From Variovorax sp. CF313 (GTDB lineage Bacteria; Pseudomonadota; Gammaproteobacteria; Burkholderiales; Burkholderiaceae_C), in the NCBI RefSeq assembly GCF_000282635.1, contig NZ_AKIW01000074.1, forward strand, positions 1-54,548: a stretch of 54,548 nucleotides of DNA, written 5' to 3'. Below, one piece after another: positions 35,591 through 47,427 of this stretch. The notes beneath the pieces are model-generated. The model was not told the origin of the DNA and made no database searches. It saw only the letters and a list, made by a program, of their open reading frames with translations. The stretch's first letter is position 1. Each line of letters starts with the position of its first letter. The translations under genes and the position numbers were made by a program.

Positions 35591-36364
35591 ATGACACCGC
35601 TCGTCACAGGCCAACTTCTGTCGCCCGAGTACGCACTGGGCATGGTCGCGCTTTCGTTCGTCATTTCTTTCGCGGGCTCGCTGGTGGCCCTCATCTGCGC
35701 CGGCCGCATGGTCGGGGCGGACGGCAAACCCAACCTCGCCGTCGTGGCCTGCGCAGCAGTGGCACTGGGCGGCATCGGCATCTGGTCGATGCACTTCATC
35801 GGCATGCTGGCGTACCGCCTGCCGGTGGCCATCTCGTACAACATGCCGCTCACGGTGGTGTCGCTGGTGGCGGCCATCCTGATCTCCGGCATTGCCCTCT
35901 ACATGGCCGGCGGACGGCGCAAGTTCAGCAAATCGGGGTGGCTCGGCGGCAGCCTGCTGGCCGGCATCGGTGTCTGCGTGATGCACTACATGGGCATGTT
36001 CGCGATGAACATGCGCGCCTCGATGGACTTCGACCTGACGAGGGTCGGGCTGTCGGTGCTGATCGCCGTCACCGCCGCCGGCGCGGCCCTGTGGCTGGCG
36101 TTCAACCTGCGCAAGTTCACGCACAAGGTTGCGGCGGCCGTGGTGATGGGCGTGGCGGTCTGCACCATGCACTACGTGGGCATGAGCGCGGCCAGCATGG
36201 TGTGCATCGCCACGGCGCCCACTGACGCGCTGGCCATCGGCGGCAGCTACATGGGCCTCACGGTGTTCGGCACGGCCGGCGCGGTGCTGATCTTCATCTA
36301 CTGGGTGGTCACCGGCAGCAGCCTCGACGCCCCGGTGGCCGCGCGGCGCGCCCGCGCAAGCTGA
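35591..36364 (+). CDS. MHYT-domain membrane sensor without output domain
   Basis: A 257-residue integral membrane protein with about seven helices. It has three MHYT motifs: M67-HFIGM, M131-HYMGM and M193-HYVGM. These are predicted to bind copper and to sense a diatomic gas such as oxygen, CO or NO. MHYT domains are commonly fused to GGDEF/EAL or histidine kinase parts; here the protein ends soon after the seventh helix with a basic tail (AARRARAS), so any signalling partner must be separate. The start has a GAAAGGGA ribosome-binding site. No GGDEF gene is nearby. Confidence 0.9.
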   Translation: MTPLVTGQLLSPEYALGMVALSFVISFAGSLVALICAGRMVGADGKPNLAVVACAAVALGGIGIWSMHFIGMLAYRLPVAISYNMPLTVVSLVAAILISGIALYMAGGRRKFSKSGWLGGSLLAGIGVCVMHYMGMFAMNMRASMDFDLTRVGLSVLIAVTAAGAALWLAFNLRKFTHKVAAAVVMGVAVCTMHYVGMSAASMVCIATAPTDALAIGGSYMGLTVFGTAGAVLIFIYWVVTGSSLDAPVAARRARAS

Positions 36365-36394
36365 CCTCCCTGCGGCCAGCCAGTAAGCGCAAGC

Positions 36395-36419
36395 GGGGGC
36401 GGCGCCCGCCCCCTAGAGT
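36395..36419 (+). promoter_or_regulatory. GC hairpin and -10 box upstream of the carboxylase operon
   Basis: An 8-base-pair inverted repeat with loop CGC (36395-36413) touches a TAGAGT box (36414-36419), 39 bases before the ATG at 36459. It could end the MHYT transcript or be an operator for the following five-gene operon; it lacks a T-run. Confidence 0.35.
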
Positions 36420-36458
36420 CGATGCAGAGCGAAAACAAGCGACCTGCACGGACTCCAC

Positions 36459-38065
36459 ATGCCAGTCATCGAATCCCGGCTGCAAACGGCCAGCGACACC
36501 TTCCAGGCCAACCGCACCGGCATGCTCGCGCTGCTCGGCCAGGTGCGCGGGCACGAGGCCCGCGCCGTGGCCGCCTCCGGCGCCTCGGCCGAGCGCTTCG
36601 CCAAGCGCGGACAGCTGCTGCCGCGCGAGCGCCTCGCGCTGCTGCTCGACACGGGCGCGCCCTTCCTGCCGCTGGCCTCGCTCGCGGGGCTGGGGCATGA
36701 CGACCCCGATCTGGCCAGGAGCGTGCCGGGCGGCGGCCTGATCTCCGGCATCGGCCAGGTGTCGGGCGTGCGCTGCATGGTCAGCGCCTCCGACTCGGGC
36801 ATCGATGCCGGCGCGCTGCAGCCCATGGGCCTGGACAAGCAGCTGCGCGTGCAGGAGATCGCGCTCGAGAACAAGCTGCCCTACGTGCAGCTGGTGGAAA
36901 GCGCCGGCGCCAACCTCATGCAATACCGCGTGCAGGACTTCGTGCGCGGCGGCAACATCTTCCGCAACCTCGCGCGGCTGTCGGCCGCGGGGCTGCCGGT
37001 GGTGACGGTGACGCACGGCTCCTCGACCGCGGGCGGCGCCTACCAGACCGGGCTGTCCGACTACATCGTGATGGTGCGCGACCGCACGCGGGCCTTTCTC
37101 GCGGGGCCGCCGCTGCTGAAGGCGGCCACCGGCGAGATCGCGACCGAAGAAGAGCTGGGCGGCGCCGTAATGCACACGCACATCTCGGGCCTGGGCGACT
37201 ACCTGGCGGAAGACGACCGCGACGCCATCCGCATCGCGCGCGCCATCCTCGGCGGCATCGACTGGGCGCGCGACGAAGAGCCGCGCCGGTTCGCGCCGCC
37301 GCGCTACGACGCCGAAGACCTGCTCGGCATCATGCCGAGCGACGGCCGCCGGCCGGTGGACATGCGCGAAGTCATCGCGCGCATCGCCGACGGCTCCGAG
37401 TTCCTGGCGTTCGGCGAGCACTACGGCAGCGCCACCGTCTGCGGCCACATCCGGCTCGAAGGGCATGCGGTGGGCATCGTCACCAACAACGGCCCCATCG
37501 ACTCCGACGGCGCGACCAAGGCCACGCACTTCATCCAGGCCTGCTGCCAGTCGCGCACGCCCATCGTCTACCTGCAGAACATCACGGGCTACATGGTGGG
37601 CCGCGCGCACGAGGAGGCCGGCATCATCAAGCATGGCGCGAAGATGATCCAGGCCGTGACCAGCGCGACGGTGCCGCAGATCACGCTGCATTGCGGCGCC
37701 TCGTACGGCGCCGGCAACTACGGCATGTGCGGCCGCGGCTTCGCGCCGCGCTTCTGCTTCTCGTGGCCCAACGCGCGCACCGCGGTGATGGGCGGCGAGC
37801 AGGCGGCGAAGACCATGGCCATCGTGATGGAGGCCGGCATGGCACGAAAGGGCGCGGTCGATCACGCGAAGATCGAGGCGATGCAGCAGCAGGTCGTCGA
37901 GCGCTTCGAGAGCCAGATGAGCGTGTTCACGACCAGCGCGCTGCTGCTGGACGACGGCGTGATCGATCCACGCGACACGCGCGCAGTGCTGGCCGAAGTT
38001 CTTTCCGTGTGCCGCGATGCCGATGCGCGCGTGCCGCAGGCCATGCAGTTCTCGGTGGCACGGCC

Positions 38066-38069
<4 letters not shown>
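36459..38069 (+). CDS. Acyl-CoA carboxylase, carboxyltransferase (beta) subunit
   Basis: A 536-residue carboxyltransferase of the methylcrotonyl-/geranyl-CoA carboxylase group (crotonase-fold, two domains). It moves carboxybiotin-bound CO2 onto a 3-methyl-2-enoyl-CoA. Domain halves are recognised by VTVTHGSSTAGGAYQTGLSD and by GYMVGRAHEEAGIIKHGAKM; LHCGASYGAGNYGMCGRGF and WPNARTAVMGGEQAAKTM are strongly conserved. The stop overlaps the alpha-subunit start (ATGA). Distinguishing leucine-pathway LiuB from isoprenoid AtuC by eye is not reliable; the SDR and dehydrogenase neighbours favour an Atu-like pathway. Confidence 0.9.
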
Positions 38070-40015
<1,946 letters not shown>

Positions 40016-40052
40016 CGGCGACGGCTCCTGCCAATTTCCGAAGGTCATTCGC

Positions 40053-40967
40053 ATGAACGCCCCCTCCTCCCGCTACCGCTCCGTCTTCGCGCCCGGCCTG
40101 TTCGACGGACAGGTCATCGTTGTCACCGGCGGCGGCTCCGGCATCGGCCGCTGCACCGCGCACGAGCTTGCCGCGCTCGGCGCGCAGGTGGTGCTGGTCG
40201 GCCGCAAGCCCGAGAAGCTCGAGCAGGTGAAGGCCGAGATCGAAGCCAGCGGCGGCAAGGCAACCACGCAGGCCTTCGACATCCGGCAGGAGGAAGCGGT
40301 GCGCGCGGCCATCGCCGCTGTCATTTCCACCCACGGCCGCATCGACGGCCTGGTGAACAACGCGGGCGGCCAGTACATCACGCCGCTCGCCGCGATCACG
40401 GCCAAGGGTTGGGAGGCGGTGATCCACACCAACCTCACGGGCGGCTTCCTGGTCGCGCGCGAGTGCTACGTGCAAAGCATGCAGGCCAACGGCGGCGCCA
40501 TCGTCAACATCGTGGCCGATATCTGGGGCTCGATGCCCAACATGGGCCACAGCGGCGCGGCGCGCGCCGGCATGGTGAGCTTCACCGAGACCGCCGCGCT
40601 CGAATGGGCCGCGAGCGGCGTGCGCGTGAACGCGGTGGCGCCGGGCTACATCGCGTCCAGCGGCATGGACCATTACCCGCCCGAGGCCGGCGGCATGTTG
40701 CGCGCCATGCGCAACACCGTGCCGGCGGGCCGTTTCGGCAACGAGGCCGAGACCTCCGCCGCCATCGCCTTCCTGCTGAGCCCCGCTGCCAGCTTCATCA
40801 GCGGCAGCGTGCTGCGCGTGGACGGCGCGCGGCCGCAGGTGCGCATGGGCTGGCCAATGGAGATTCCCGATGCGCAGACACAGCAGCGCGCGGCGGTAAG
40901 GCCTTTCGACGGCTTTCACCTCGCACAGACGCCGCGCGTGTTCCAGAACGACGAGCCCAACGACTGA
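40053..40967 (+). CDS. SDR-family oxidoreductase with altered catalytic motif
   Basis: A 304-residue short-chain dehydrogenase/reductase. The nucleotide motif TGGGSGIG (about 25-32) and LVNNAGG (100-106) are standard. The usual YxxxK catalytic pair is replaced: the aligned segment reads HSGAARAGM, giving S167 and R171. Peroxisomal and mitochondrial 2,4-dienoyl-CoA reductases are SDRs that also lack the catalytic Tyr, so a dienoyl-CoA reductase or related acyl-CoA step is likely. It follows the carboxylase by 37 bases, with GAAGG before the ATG. AtuB/AtuG-like SDR proteins occupy a similar position in terpene-utilisation clusters. Confidence 0.87.
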   Translation: MNAPSSRYRSVFAPGLFDGQVIVVTGGGSGIGRCTAHELAALGAQVVLVGRKPEKLEQVKAEIEASGGKATTQAFDIRQEEAVRAAIAAVISTHGRIDGLVNNAGGQYITPLAAITAKGWEAVIHTNLTGGFLVARECYVQSMQANGGAIVNIVADIWGSMPNMGHSGAARAGMVSFTETAALEWAASGVRVNAVAPGYIASSGMDHYPPEAGGMLRAMRNTVPAGRFGNEAETSAAIAFLLSPAASFISGSVLRVDGARPQVRMGWPMEIPDAQTQQRAAVRPFDGFHLAQTPRVFQNDEPND

Positions 40968-40982
40968 TTGGAGACAAGCGAC

Positions 40983-42143
<1,161 letters not shown>

Positions 42144-42150
42144 GGCGCCC

Positions 42151-43314
42151 ATGGACGCCGAACTGCAAGCCGACCGCGCGGCGCTCGCCGACACGGTGCG
42201 GCGCCTTGCCGAAAGCGAGATCGCGCCGAACGTGCAGGCCTGGGACGAAGCGGGCGAGTTTCCGCGCGCGCTCTACGCACGCGCCGCCGAACTGGGATTG
42301 CTCGGACTGGGTTACCCCGAAGACCTGGGCGGTACGCCCGCCTCGTATTCGCTCAAGCTGCCCGCATGGGTCGTACTCGCGCGCCACGGCAAGAGCGGCG
42401 GTGTGCTCGCAAGCCTGTTCTCGCACAACATTGGATTGCCGCCCGTGGTGCTGCATGCGGGCGATGCGGTGCGCCGCGAGGTCGTGCCGCCGGTGCTGCG
42501 CGGCGAGAAGATCGCCGCGCTCGCCATCACCGAGCCCGGCGGGGGCTCCGACGTGGCCGCGCTGCGCACCACCGCAAGGCGCGAGGGCGATCACTACGTG
42601 GTGAACGGCGAGAAGACCTTCATCACCTCGGGCATGCGCGCCGACTGGATCACGGTGGCCGTGCGCACCGGCGAAGGGCGCGGCGCGAGCGGCATCTCGA
42701 TGCTCCTCGTGCCCGGCGATGCGCCCGGCCTTTCGCGCACGCGCCTCGCGAAGATGGGCTGGCTGTGCTCCGACACCGCGACGCTGCATTTCGACAACGT
42801 GCGCGTGCCGGCGCGCTACCTGCTCGGCAACGAAGGTGCGGGCTTCCGCATGGTCATGGGCAACTTCAACGGCGAGCGCATCGGGCTCGCGGCGGGCGCA
42901 CTCGGCTTCTCGCAGGCCTGCCTCGACGAGGCGCTGGCCTGGGCGCGCGATCGCAGGACATTCGGTGCCGCGCTCATCGAGCACCAGGCGGTGCGCCACA
43001 AGCTGGTCGACATGCAGATGCGCATCGCCTCCACCGAGGCGTGGATCGAGGCGGTTTCGGCCGAAGGCGACGCGCACGAAGCGGCCGGGCGCTTCAACGC
43101 ACCCGAATGGGTCGCGCAGGTCTGCATGCTGAAGAACCATGCGACGCAGACCATGCAGTTCTGCGCCGACCAGGCGGTGCAGATCCTCGGCGGCATGGGC
43201 TTCATGCGCGGCACGGTGAGCGAGCGCATCTACCGCGAGGTGAAGGTGATGATGATCGGCGGCGGGGCCGAGGAGATCATGAAGGAACTGGCGGCCAGGC
43301 AGATGGGCTGGTAG
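42151..43314 (+). CDS. Acyl-CoA dehydrogenase
   Basis: A 387-residue acyl-CoA dehydrogenase, clearly different from the one before it. ALAITEPGGGSDVAALRTTA is the FAD/substrate signature; GNFNGERIGLAAGALGFSQA and QAVQILGGMGFMRGTVSERI are the other family blocks. It starts seven bases after the preceding dehydrogenase stop and is the last of the five-gene operon. It probably works on a chain-shortened intermediate of the same pathway, or a saturated precursor, with ETF as acceptor. Substrate is inference. Confidence 0.91.
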   Translation: MDAELQADRAALADTVRRLAESEIAPNVQAWDEAGEFPRALYARAAELGLLGLGYPEDLGGTPASYSLKLPAWVVLARHGKSGGVLASLFSHNIGLPPVVLHAGDAVRREVVPPVLRGEKIAALAITEPGGGSDVAALRTTARREGDHYVVNGEKTFITSGMRADWITVAVRTGEGRGASGISMLLVPGDAPGLSRTRLAKMGWLCSDTATLHFDNVRVPARYLLGNEGAGFRMVMGNFNGERIGLAAGALGFSQACLDEALAWARDRRTFGAALIEHQAVRHKLVDMQMRIASTEAWIEAVSAEGDAHEAAGRFNAPEWVAQVCMLKNHATQTMQFCADQAVQILGGMGFMRGTVSERIYREVKVMMIGGGAEEIMKELAARQMGW

Positions 43315-43428
43315 GCGCACGCCTACAAAAGGCGCCGGACCGATCCCTGTTCGGTGCCTGTCTGGAACGCTTGCGCCATGCGCGTGTCGAACAATCCAGC
43401 GGCCCTTGCCGGGTCGCAGGAGACCACC

Positions 43429-44187
43429 ATGTTCTCTTTCACTTACGGCATCGGCGCCGTCGTTCTCGTGTTGCTGGTGATGCTGGCCTTTTCCGCCATC
43501 TGGATCTTCCGCGAATACGAGCGAGGCATCGTGTTTACGCTGGGGCGTTTCACGCGGGTCGCGGGCCCCGGGCTGGTGATCGTGATACCGGCCATCCAGC
43601 AGGTGGTGCGCGTCGACCTGCGCACCGTGGTGCTCGAAGTGCCGACGCAGGACGTGATCTCGCGCGACAACGTGTCGGTCAAGGTCAGCGCGGTCGTCTA
43701 CTTCCGCATCGTCGACGCAGAGAAGGCCATCATCCAGGTCAAGGATTTCTTCAACGCCACCAGCCAGCTGGCCCAGACCACGCTGCGCTCGGTGCTCGGC
43801 AAGCACCAGCTCGACGACATGCTGGCCGAGCGCGAGAAGCTCAACCTCGACGTGCGCGAGTCGCTGGACGTGCAGACGGCGTCATGGGGCATCAAGGTGT
43901 CGAACGTGGAGATCAAGCAGATCGACCTCACCGAATCGATGGTGCGCGCCATCGCGCGGCAGGCGGAGGCCGAACGCGAGCGGCGCGCCAAGGTGATCCA
44001 CGCCGAGGGCGAGTTGCAGGCCTCGGAAAAGCTGTTCCAGGCCGCGCGCGTGCTGGCGCAGGAGCCGCAGGCCATCCAGCTGCGCTACCTGGAGACGCTG
44101 ACGGTGATCGGCGCGGACAAGAACACGACCATCGTGTTTCCGCTGCCGGTGGACCTGCTGACGAGCTTCCTGGGCAAGCGTTCCTAG
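43429..44187 (+). CDS. SPFH/band 7 (slipin-like) membrane protein
   Basis: A 252-residue stomatin/slipin-type protein. One N-terminal membrane helix (about 5-27, [17 protein letters not shown]) is followed by the SPFH domain ([20 protein letters not shown] through the conserved [12 protein letters not shown]) and a C-terminal alpha-helical oligomerisation region rich in Ala and Glu ([20 protein letters not shown]). Such proteins form ring-like membrane microdomain assemblies. Usually a NfeD-like gene lies next to slipin genes; here none is seen. A CAGGAG ribosome-binding site precedes the ATG. It converges on the helicase gene with a 16-base gap. Confidence 0.92.
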   Translation: MFSFTYGIGAVVLVLLVMLAFSAIWIFREYERGIVFTLGRFTRVAGPGLVIVIPAIQQVVRVDLRTVVLEVPTQDVISRDNVSVKVSAVVYFRIVDAEKAIIQVKDFFNATSQLAQTTLRSVLGKHQLDDMLAEREKLNLDVRESLDVQTASWGIKVSNVEIKQIDLTESMVRAIARQAEAERERRAKVIHAEGELQASEKLFQAARVLAQEPQAIQLRYLETLTVIGADKNTTIVFPLPVDLLTSFLGKRS

Positions 44188-44203
44188 CCTGCGCGGCACT
44201 GGG

Positions 44204-45481
44204 TCAGTCGTTCTTCTCGGGCGTTTCGCCCCGTGCAGCCGCAAGCGCGGCCGCCGCGCGCAGCTTGTCCTTCTTGCTCGGCCGCTTGCCCTTGACGCCG
44301 CCGGTACCCGACGCATCGACCACGGGCACTGCCACCTCCGTCGGCTCGAAGCCTTCGACGCGTTCGCGCGGCAGGCTCAGCCCCTGTCGCTTCTCGATCA
44401 GCCGGAAGTGCGCCTCGGTGGCCGCGCTCACGAAACTGATCGCCAGTCCGCTCTCGCCCGCGCGGCCGGTGCGGCCGATGCGGTGGATGTAGTCGGTCGG
44501 CGAGCGCGGCAGGTCGTAGTTGATGACCACGGGCAGCTGCGCGATGTCGATGCCGCGCGCTGCGAGGTCGGTGGCGATCACCACGTCCCAGCGGCTCTGC
44601 TTGAACTGCGAAAGGATGTCGGTGCGCGTGCCCTGCGCGATGTCGCCGTGGAAGGGCACGGCGTAGATGCCGTTCTTGTAGAGCTTCTCGGCCACGGTCT
44701 GCGCCGCATGCTGCGTGGCGACGAAGACCAGCACGCGATCCCATTCGCCTTCGTGCTGCTTCAGCAGATGGCGCAGCAACTGCGTGCGGCGGATGGCGTC
44801 GACCTCGATCACGCGCTGCACGATGTTCGGCTCGGTGCCGGGCTCGCCCTGCACGTCGACGACGGCCGGATCGCGCAGCATGCCGTCGGCCAGCGCCTGG
44901 ATGGCGCTCGGGAAGGTGGCGGAGAACAGCAGGTTCTGGCGCTGCTTCGGCAAGAGCGCGAGGATGCGGCCGAGCTCTTCGGCAAAGCCGAGGTCGAACA
45001 GGCGGTCGGCCTCGTCGAGCACCAGCGTCGACACGGCATCGAGCTTGAGCGCGTTGTGGTCGACGAGGTCGAGCAGCCGGCCCGGCGTGGCGACGACGAT
45101 GTCGGCGCCGCCGCGCAGGCTCATCATCTGCGGGTTGATCGACACGCCGCCGAAGGCGACGACGATCTTCAGGCGCTCGGGCAGGTGCTGCGCCAAGCTG
45201 CGCATGGTCTCGCCCACCTGGGCCGCGAGCTCGCGCGTGGGCACGAGCACCAGCGCGCGCACGCGGCGCGAGCCCTGTGCGCGCTCGGCGACCAGGCGCT
45301 GCAGCAGGGGCAGGGAAAATGCAGCGGTCTTGCCGGAGCCGGTCTGCGCCGAGCCCCGCAGGTCGCGGCCTTGCAGAATCGCGGGGATGGCCGCGGCCTG
45401 GATGGCGGTCGGCGCGGCATAGCCGCTTTCGGCGGCGGCCTGCACGAGCGCGGGGGCCAGGCCCAGTGAGTCGAATGGCAT
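44204..45481 (-). CDS. DEAD-box RNA helicase, RhlE-like
   Basis: A 425-residue ATP-dependent RNA helicase. Motifs in order: Q motif (PTAIQ), I (AQTGSGKT at 45-52), Ia (PTRELA), Ib (TPGR), II (DEAD), III (SAT), V (ATDLAARGID), VI (HRIGRTGRAG). The C-terminal tail is Lys-rich (VKGKRPSKKDKLR), suited to RNA binding. It likely remodels ribosomal or messenger RNA. The ATG at 45481 is used; a GTG at 45493 adds four codons. The divergent SUI1 gene begins only 35 bases away, so the two promoters must overlap coding sequence or each other. Confidence 0.92.
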   Translation of the reverse strand: MPFDSLGLAPALVQAAAESGYAAPTAIQAAAIPAILQGRDLRGSAQTGSGKTAAFSLPLLQRLVAERAQGSRRVRALVLVPTRELAAQVGETMRSLAQHLPERLKIVVAFGGVSINPQMMSLRGGADIVVATPGRLLDLVDHNALKLDAVSTLVLDEADRLFDLGFAEELGRILALLPKQRQNLLFSATFPSAIQALADGMLRDPAVVDVQGEPGTEPNIVQRVIEVDAIRRTQLLRHLLKQHEGEWDRVLVFVATQHAAQTVAEKLYKNGIYAVPFHGDIAQGTRTDILSQFKQSRWDVVIATDLAARGIDIAQLPVVINYDLPRSPTDYIHRIGRTGRAGESGLAISFVSAATEAHFRLIEKRQGLSLPRERVEGFEPTEVAVPVVDASGTGGVKGKRPSKKDKLRAAAALAAARGETPEKND

Positions 45482-45516
45482 GTAAGCAGACACAGAAGAG
45501 AAGAAAGACGGATCGG

Positions 45517-45900
45517 ATGTCGACGATGAAACAGCAGCGCAATCAGGCCGGCAGCGCCCTGGTGTACTCCACGGAAGCGGGCGGCCGCATGTGCCCCGGC
45601 TGCGGCGAGCCCATGGCCCGGTGCCGCTGCAAGGAGCTCAAGGCGCGCCTGCCGGCCACGGACGGCATTGTCCGCGTATCGCACGAAACCAAGGGACGCA
45701 AGGGCAAGGGCGTGACCGTCGTCAAGGGCGTGGCGCTCGATGCGGAAGGCCTCGCGGCGCTCGGCAAGCAGCTGAAAACGGCCTGCGGCTCGGGCGGCAC
45801 GGTGAAGGATGGCGTGATCGAGATCCAGGGCGACCACCGAGAACTGGTGGTCGCGGCGCTGGTGAAGCAGGGCCACACGGTCAAGCGGGCGGGAGGCTGA
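45517..45900 (+). CDS. SUI1/YciH translation initiation factor-like protein
   Basis: A 127-residue protein with a C-terminal SUI1 domain of the eIF1/YciH type (KGVTVVKGVALDAEGLAALG and KDGVIEIQGDHRELVVAALV). YciH-type proteins act at translation start fidelity. The N-terminal part carries a Cys cluster, CPGCGEPMARCRC, which could bind zinc. ATG 45517 is used; ATG 45526 is also possible. It is six bases ahead of the DUF3820 gene and divergent from a DEAD-box helicase gene, a compact group of RNA-related genes. Confidence 0.9.
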   Translation: MSTMKQQRNQAGSALVYSTEAGGRMCPGCGEPMARCRCKELKARLPATDGIVRVSHETKGRKGKGVTVVKGVALDAEGLAALGKQLKTACGSGGTVKDGVIEIQGDHRELVVAALVKQGHTVKRAGG

Positions 45901-45906
45901 GCACCG

Positions 45907-46143
45907 ATGCAACCCGAAGACCTGCAGCGCCTGGTGACGCTCCAAATGCCGTTCGGCAAGCACAAGGGCACGCTGATTGCCGATCTGCCCGGAAATTACC
46001 TGACCTGGTTTGCACGCGAGGGTTTTCCCTCAGGAGAAATTGGCCGGCTGCTCGCGCTGATGCATGAAATAGACCACAACGGGCTCTCCGGCCTGCTGAA
46101 ACCGTTGCGAAACCGCCCATCGGGCCGAGATGTTTCTCAATAA
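45907..46143 (+). CDS. DUF3820-family protein
   Basis: A 78-residue protein with the conserved core MPFGKHKGTLIADLPGNYLTWF, the DUF3820 (putative quorum-sensing-regulated) signature. Function is unproven. It starts six bases after the SUI1 stop, so it is probably cotranscribed. Confidence 0.85.
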   Translation: MQPEDLQRLVTLQMPFGKHKGTLIADLPGNYLTWFAREGFPSGEIGRLLALMHEIDHNGLSGLLKPLRNRPSGRDVSQ

Positions 46144-46324
46144 CACACGATTTCCCCACGCTTTTTGTAAATCGGGCCGGATAATCCGGCCTACGTGTCT
46201 GTGAGCTTTGTCTCCCGTGCACGTAATTCGGTGATCGGTCAGTTTCGCGCCACAGCGCATTTTGTTTGTTGTGATTCTGGGACTCCATCGCTTTGTCTTG
46301 TTGGTTTGAATTAGGAGTCCCTCA
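46144..46324 (+). promoter_or_regulatory. 181-base leader before the RRM gene
   Basis: A long, comparatively AT-rich non-coding segment with T-rich runs before an AGGAG ribosome-binding site. A palindrome GGCCGGATAATCCGGCC lies at 46175-46191. This resembles the long leaders of cold-shock or autoregulated RNA-binding protein genes; no start point can be fixed. Confidence 0.5.
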
Positions 46325-46729
46325 ATGGGCAAGAAACTCTACGTAGGCAACCTCGCCTACTCCGTGCGTGACAACGATCTGGAACAAGCCTTCGGCGAGT
46401 TCGGCGCCATCGTCAGCGCCAAGGTCATGATGGAACGTGACACCGGCCGTTCGAAGGGCTTCGGCTTTGTCGAAATGGGTTCGGATGCCGAAGCACTGGC
46501 AGCCATCGAAGCCATGAACGGCCACTCGCTGCAGGGCCGCGCCCTGACGGTGAATGAAGCCCGTCCGATGGAAGCTCGTCCCCCCCGTACCGGTGGTGGC
46601 GGTGGCTACGGTGGTGGTGGCGGCGGTGGCGGCTACGGCGGTGGTGGTGGCGGCGGCTACGGCGGCGGTGGCCGCAGCGGTGGTGGCGGCGGCTACGGCG
46701 GCGGCGGCGGTGGTCGCGGCGGCTACTAA
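46325..46729 (+). CDS. Glycine-rich RRM RNA-binding protein
   Basis: A 134-residue protein: an RRM domain (about 1-82) with RNP2 LYVGNLAY and RNP1 KGFGFVEM, then a tail of about 45 residues made almost only of Gly, Tyr and Arg in GGGYGGGG-like repeats. It binds single-stranded RNA, and the tail could favour clustering. Bacterial proteins of this type are often cold-induced, like cyanobacterial Rbp proteins. A 181-base leader precedes it and a clear terminator follows, so it is a single-gene unit. Confidence 0.93.
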   Translation: MGKKLYVGNLAYSVRDNDLEQAFGEFGAIVSAKVMMERDTGRSKGFGFVEMGSDAEALAAIEAMNGHSLQGRALTVNEARPMEARPPRTGGGGGYGGGGGGGGYGGGGGGGYGGGGRSGGGGGYGGGGGGRGGY

Positions 46730-46763
46730 GCCCTTCCCTCCAGAGCCTTCGGGCTTCTGAATG

Positions 46764-46787
46764 AAAAGCTCCTTCGGGAGCTTTTTT
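46764..46787 (+). terminator. Rho-independent terminator after the RRM gene
   Basis: Stem AAAAGCTCC / GGAGCTTTT with a TTCG tetraloop followed by a short T-run, 35 bases behind the stop codon. Confidence 0.92.
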
Positions 46788-46925
46788 CGTTTCTGCGCCA
46801 GGCTCGAGCGCCTTGGTCAGCTCGGCCTAATGAAAACCCGGTAAGCAATAGTCCGTACCTCCGCGGTCAGCCAACAGTCAGCCGCGCAGAACGACCCTCG
46901 ACCCTTCATATAAGAGGGGCGAGAC

Positions 46926-47414
46926 ATGCGCATCAAGAGTCAGGCGGACTTCTTTTCAGGAGTCATGTTCACTGCCGTGGGAGGGGCCTTTGCGATAGGC
47001 GCCACCACCTACACCGTCGGCAACGGTGCCCGCATGGGACCGGGTTACTTCCCGCTGATGCTCGGCATCCTGCTGGCCGTCCTCGGCGCCATCATCATGT
47101 TCCAGGCGCTGGTGGTCGAAACCCCCACCGGCGACCCGATCGGCAAATGGGCCTGGAAGCCGCTGGCCTTCGTGCTCGGCGCCAACCTCGCCTTCGGCGT
47201 GCTGCTGGGCGGCCTGCCCAGCATCGGGCTGCCGGCGATGGGGATGATCATCGCGATCTACGCGCTCACGATCATCTCGAGCATGGCGGGCGAGCACTTC
47301 AAGCTGCGCGACGTGCTGATCCTCTCCACCATCCTGGCGGCCGGCAGCTACGTGGCCTTCATCTGGGCGCTGAAGCTCCAGATCCAGGTCTGGCCTACTT
47401 TCATTTCGGGTTGA
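46926..47414 (+). CDS. tctB: Tripartite tricarboxylate transporter, small membrane subunit TctB
   Basis: A 162-residue inner-membrane protein with four helices, of the TctB family. It starts with DFFSGVMFTAVGGAFAIG and contains GPGYFPLMLGILLAVLGA, the family signature. With TctA it forms the permease of a secondary transporter that uses a TctC/Bug receptor. The gap upstream, 46788-46925, has no gene; it includes probable promoter sequence. The tctA start is 13 bases on. Confidence 0.9.
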   Translation: MRIKSQADFFSGVMFTAVGGAFAIGATTYTVGNGARMGPGYFPLMLGILLAVLGAIIMFQALVVETPTGDPIGKWAWKPLAFVLGANLAFGVLLGGLPSIGLPAMGMIIAIYALTIISSMAGEHFKLRDVLILSTILAAGSYVAFIWALKLQIQVWPTFISG

Positions 47415-47427
47415 GGAGCGCACCGCC

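Noticed and set aside
46600..46729. Repetitive GGTGGTGGCGG-type tract, possible CRISPR or satellite repeat
   Set aside because: It is the glycine-rich coding tail of the RRM protein; there are no spacers and the frame is maintained to a stop codon.
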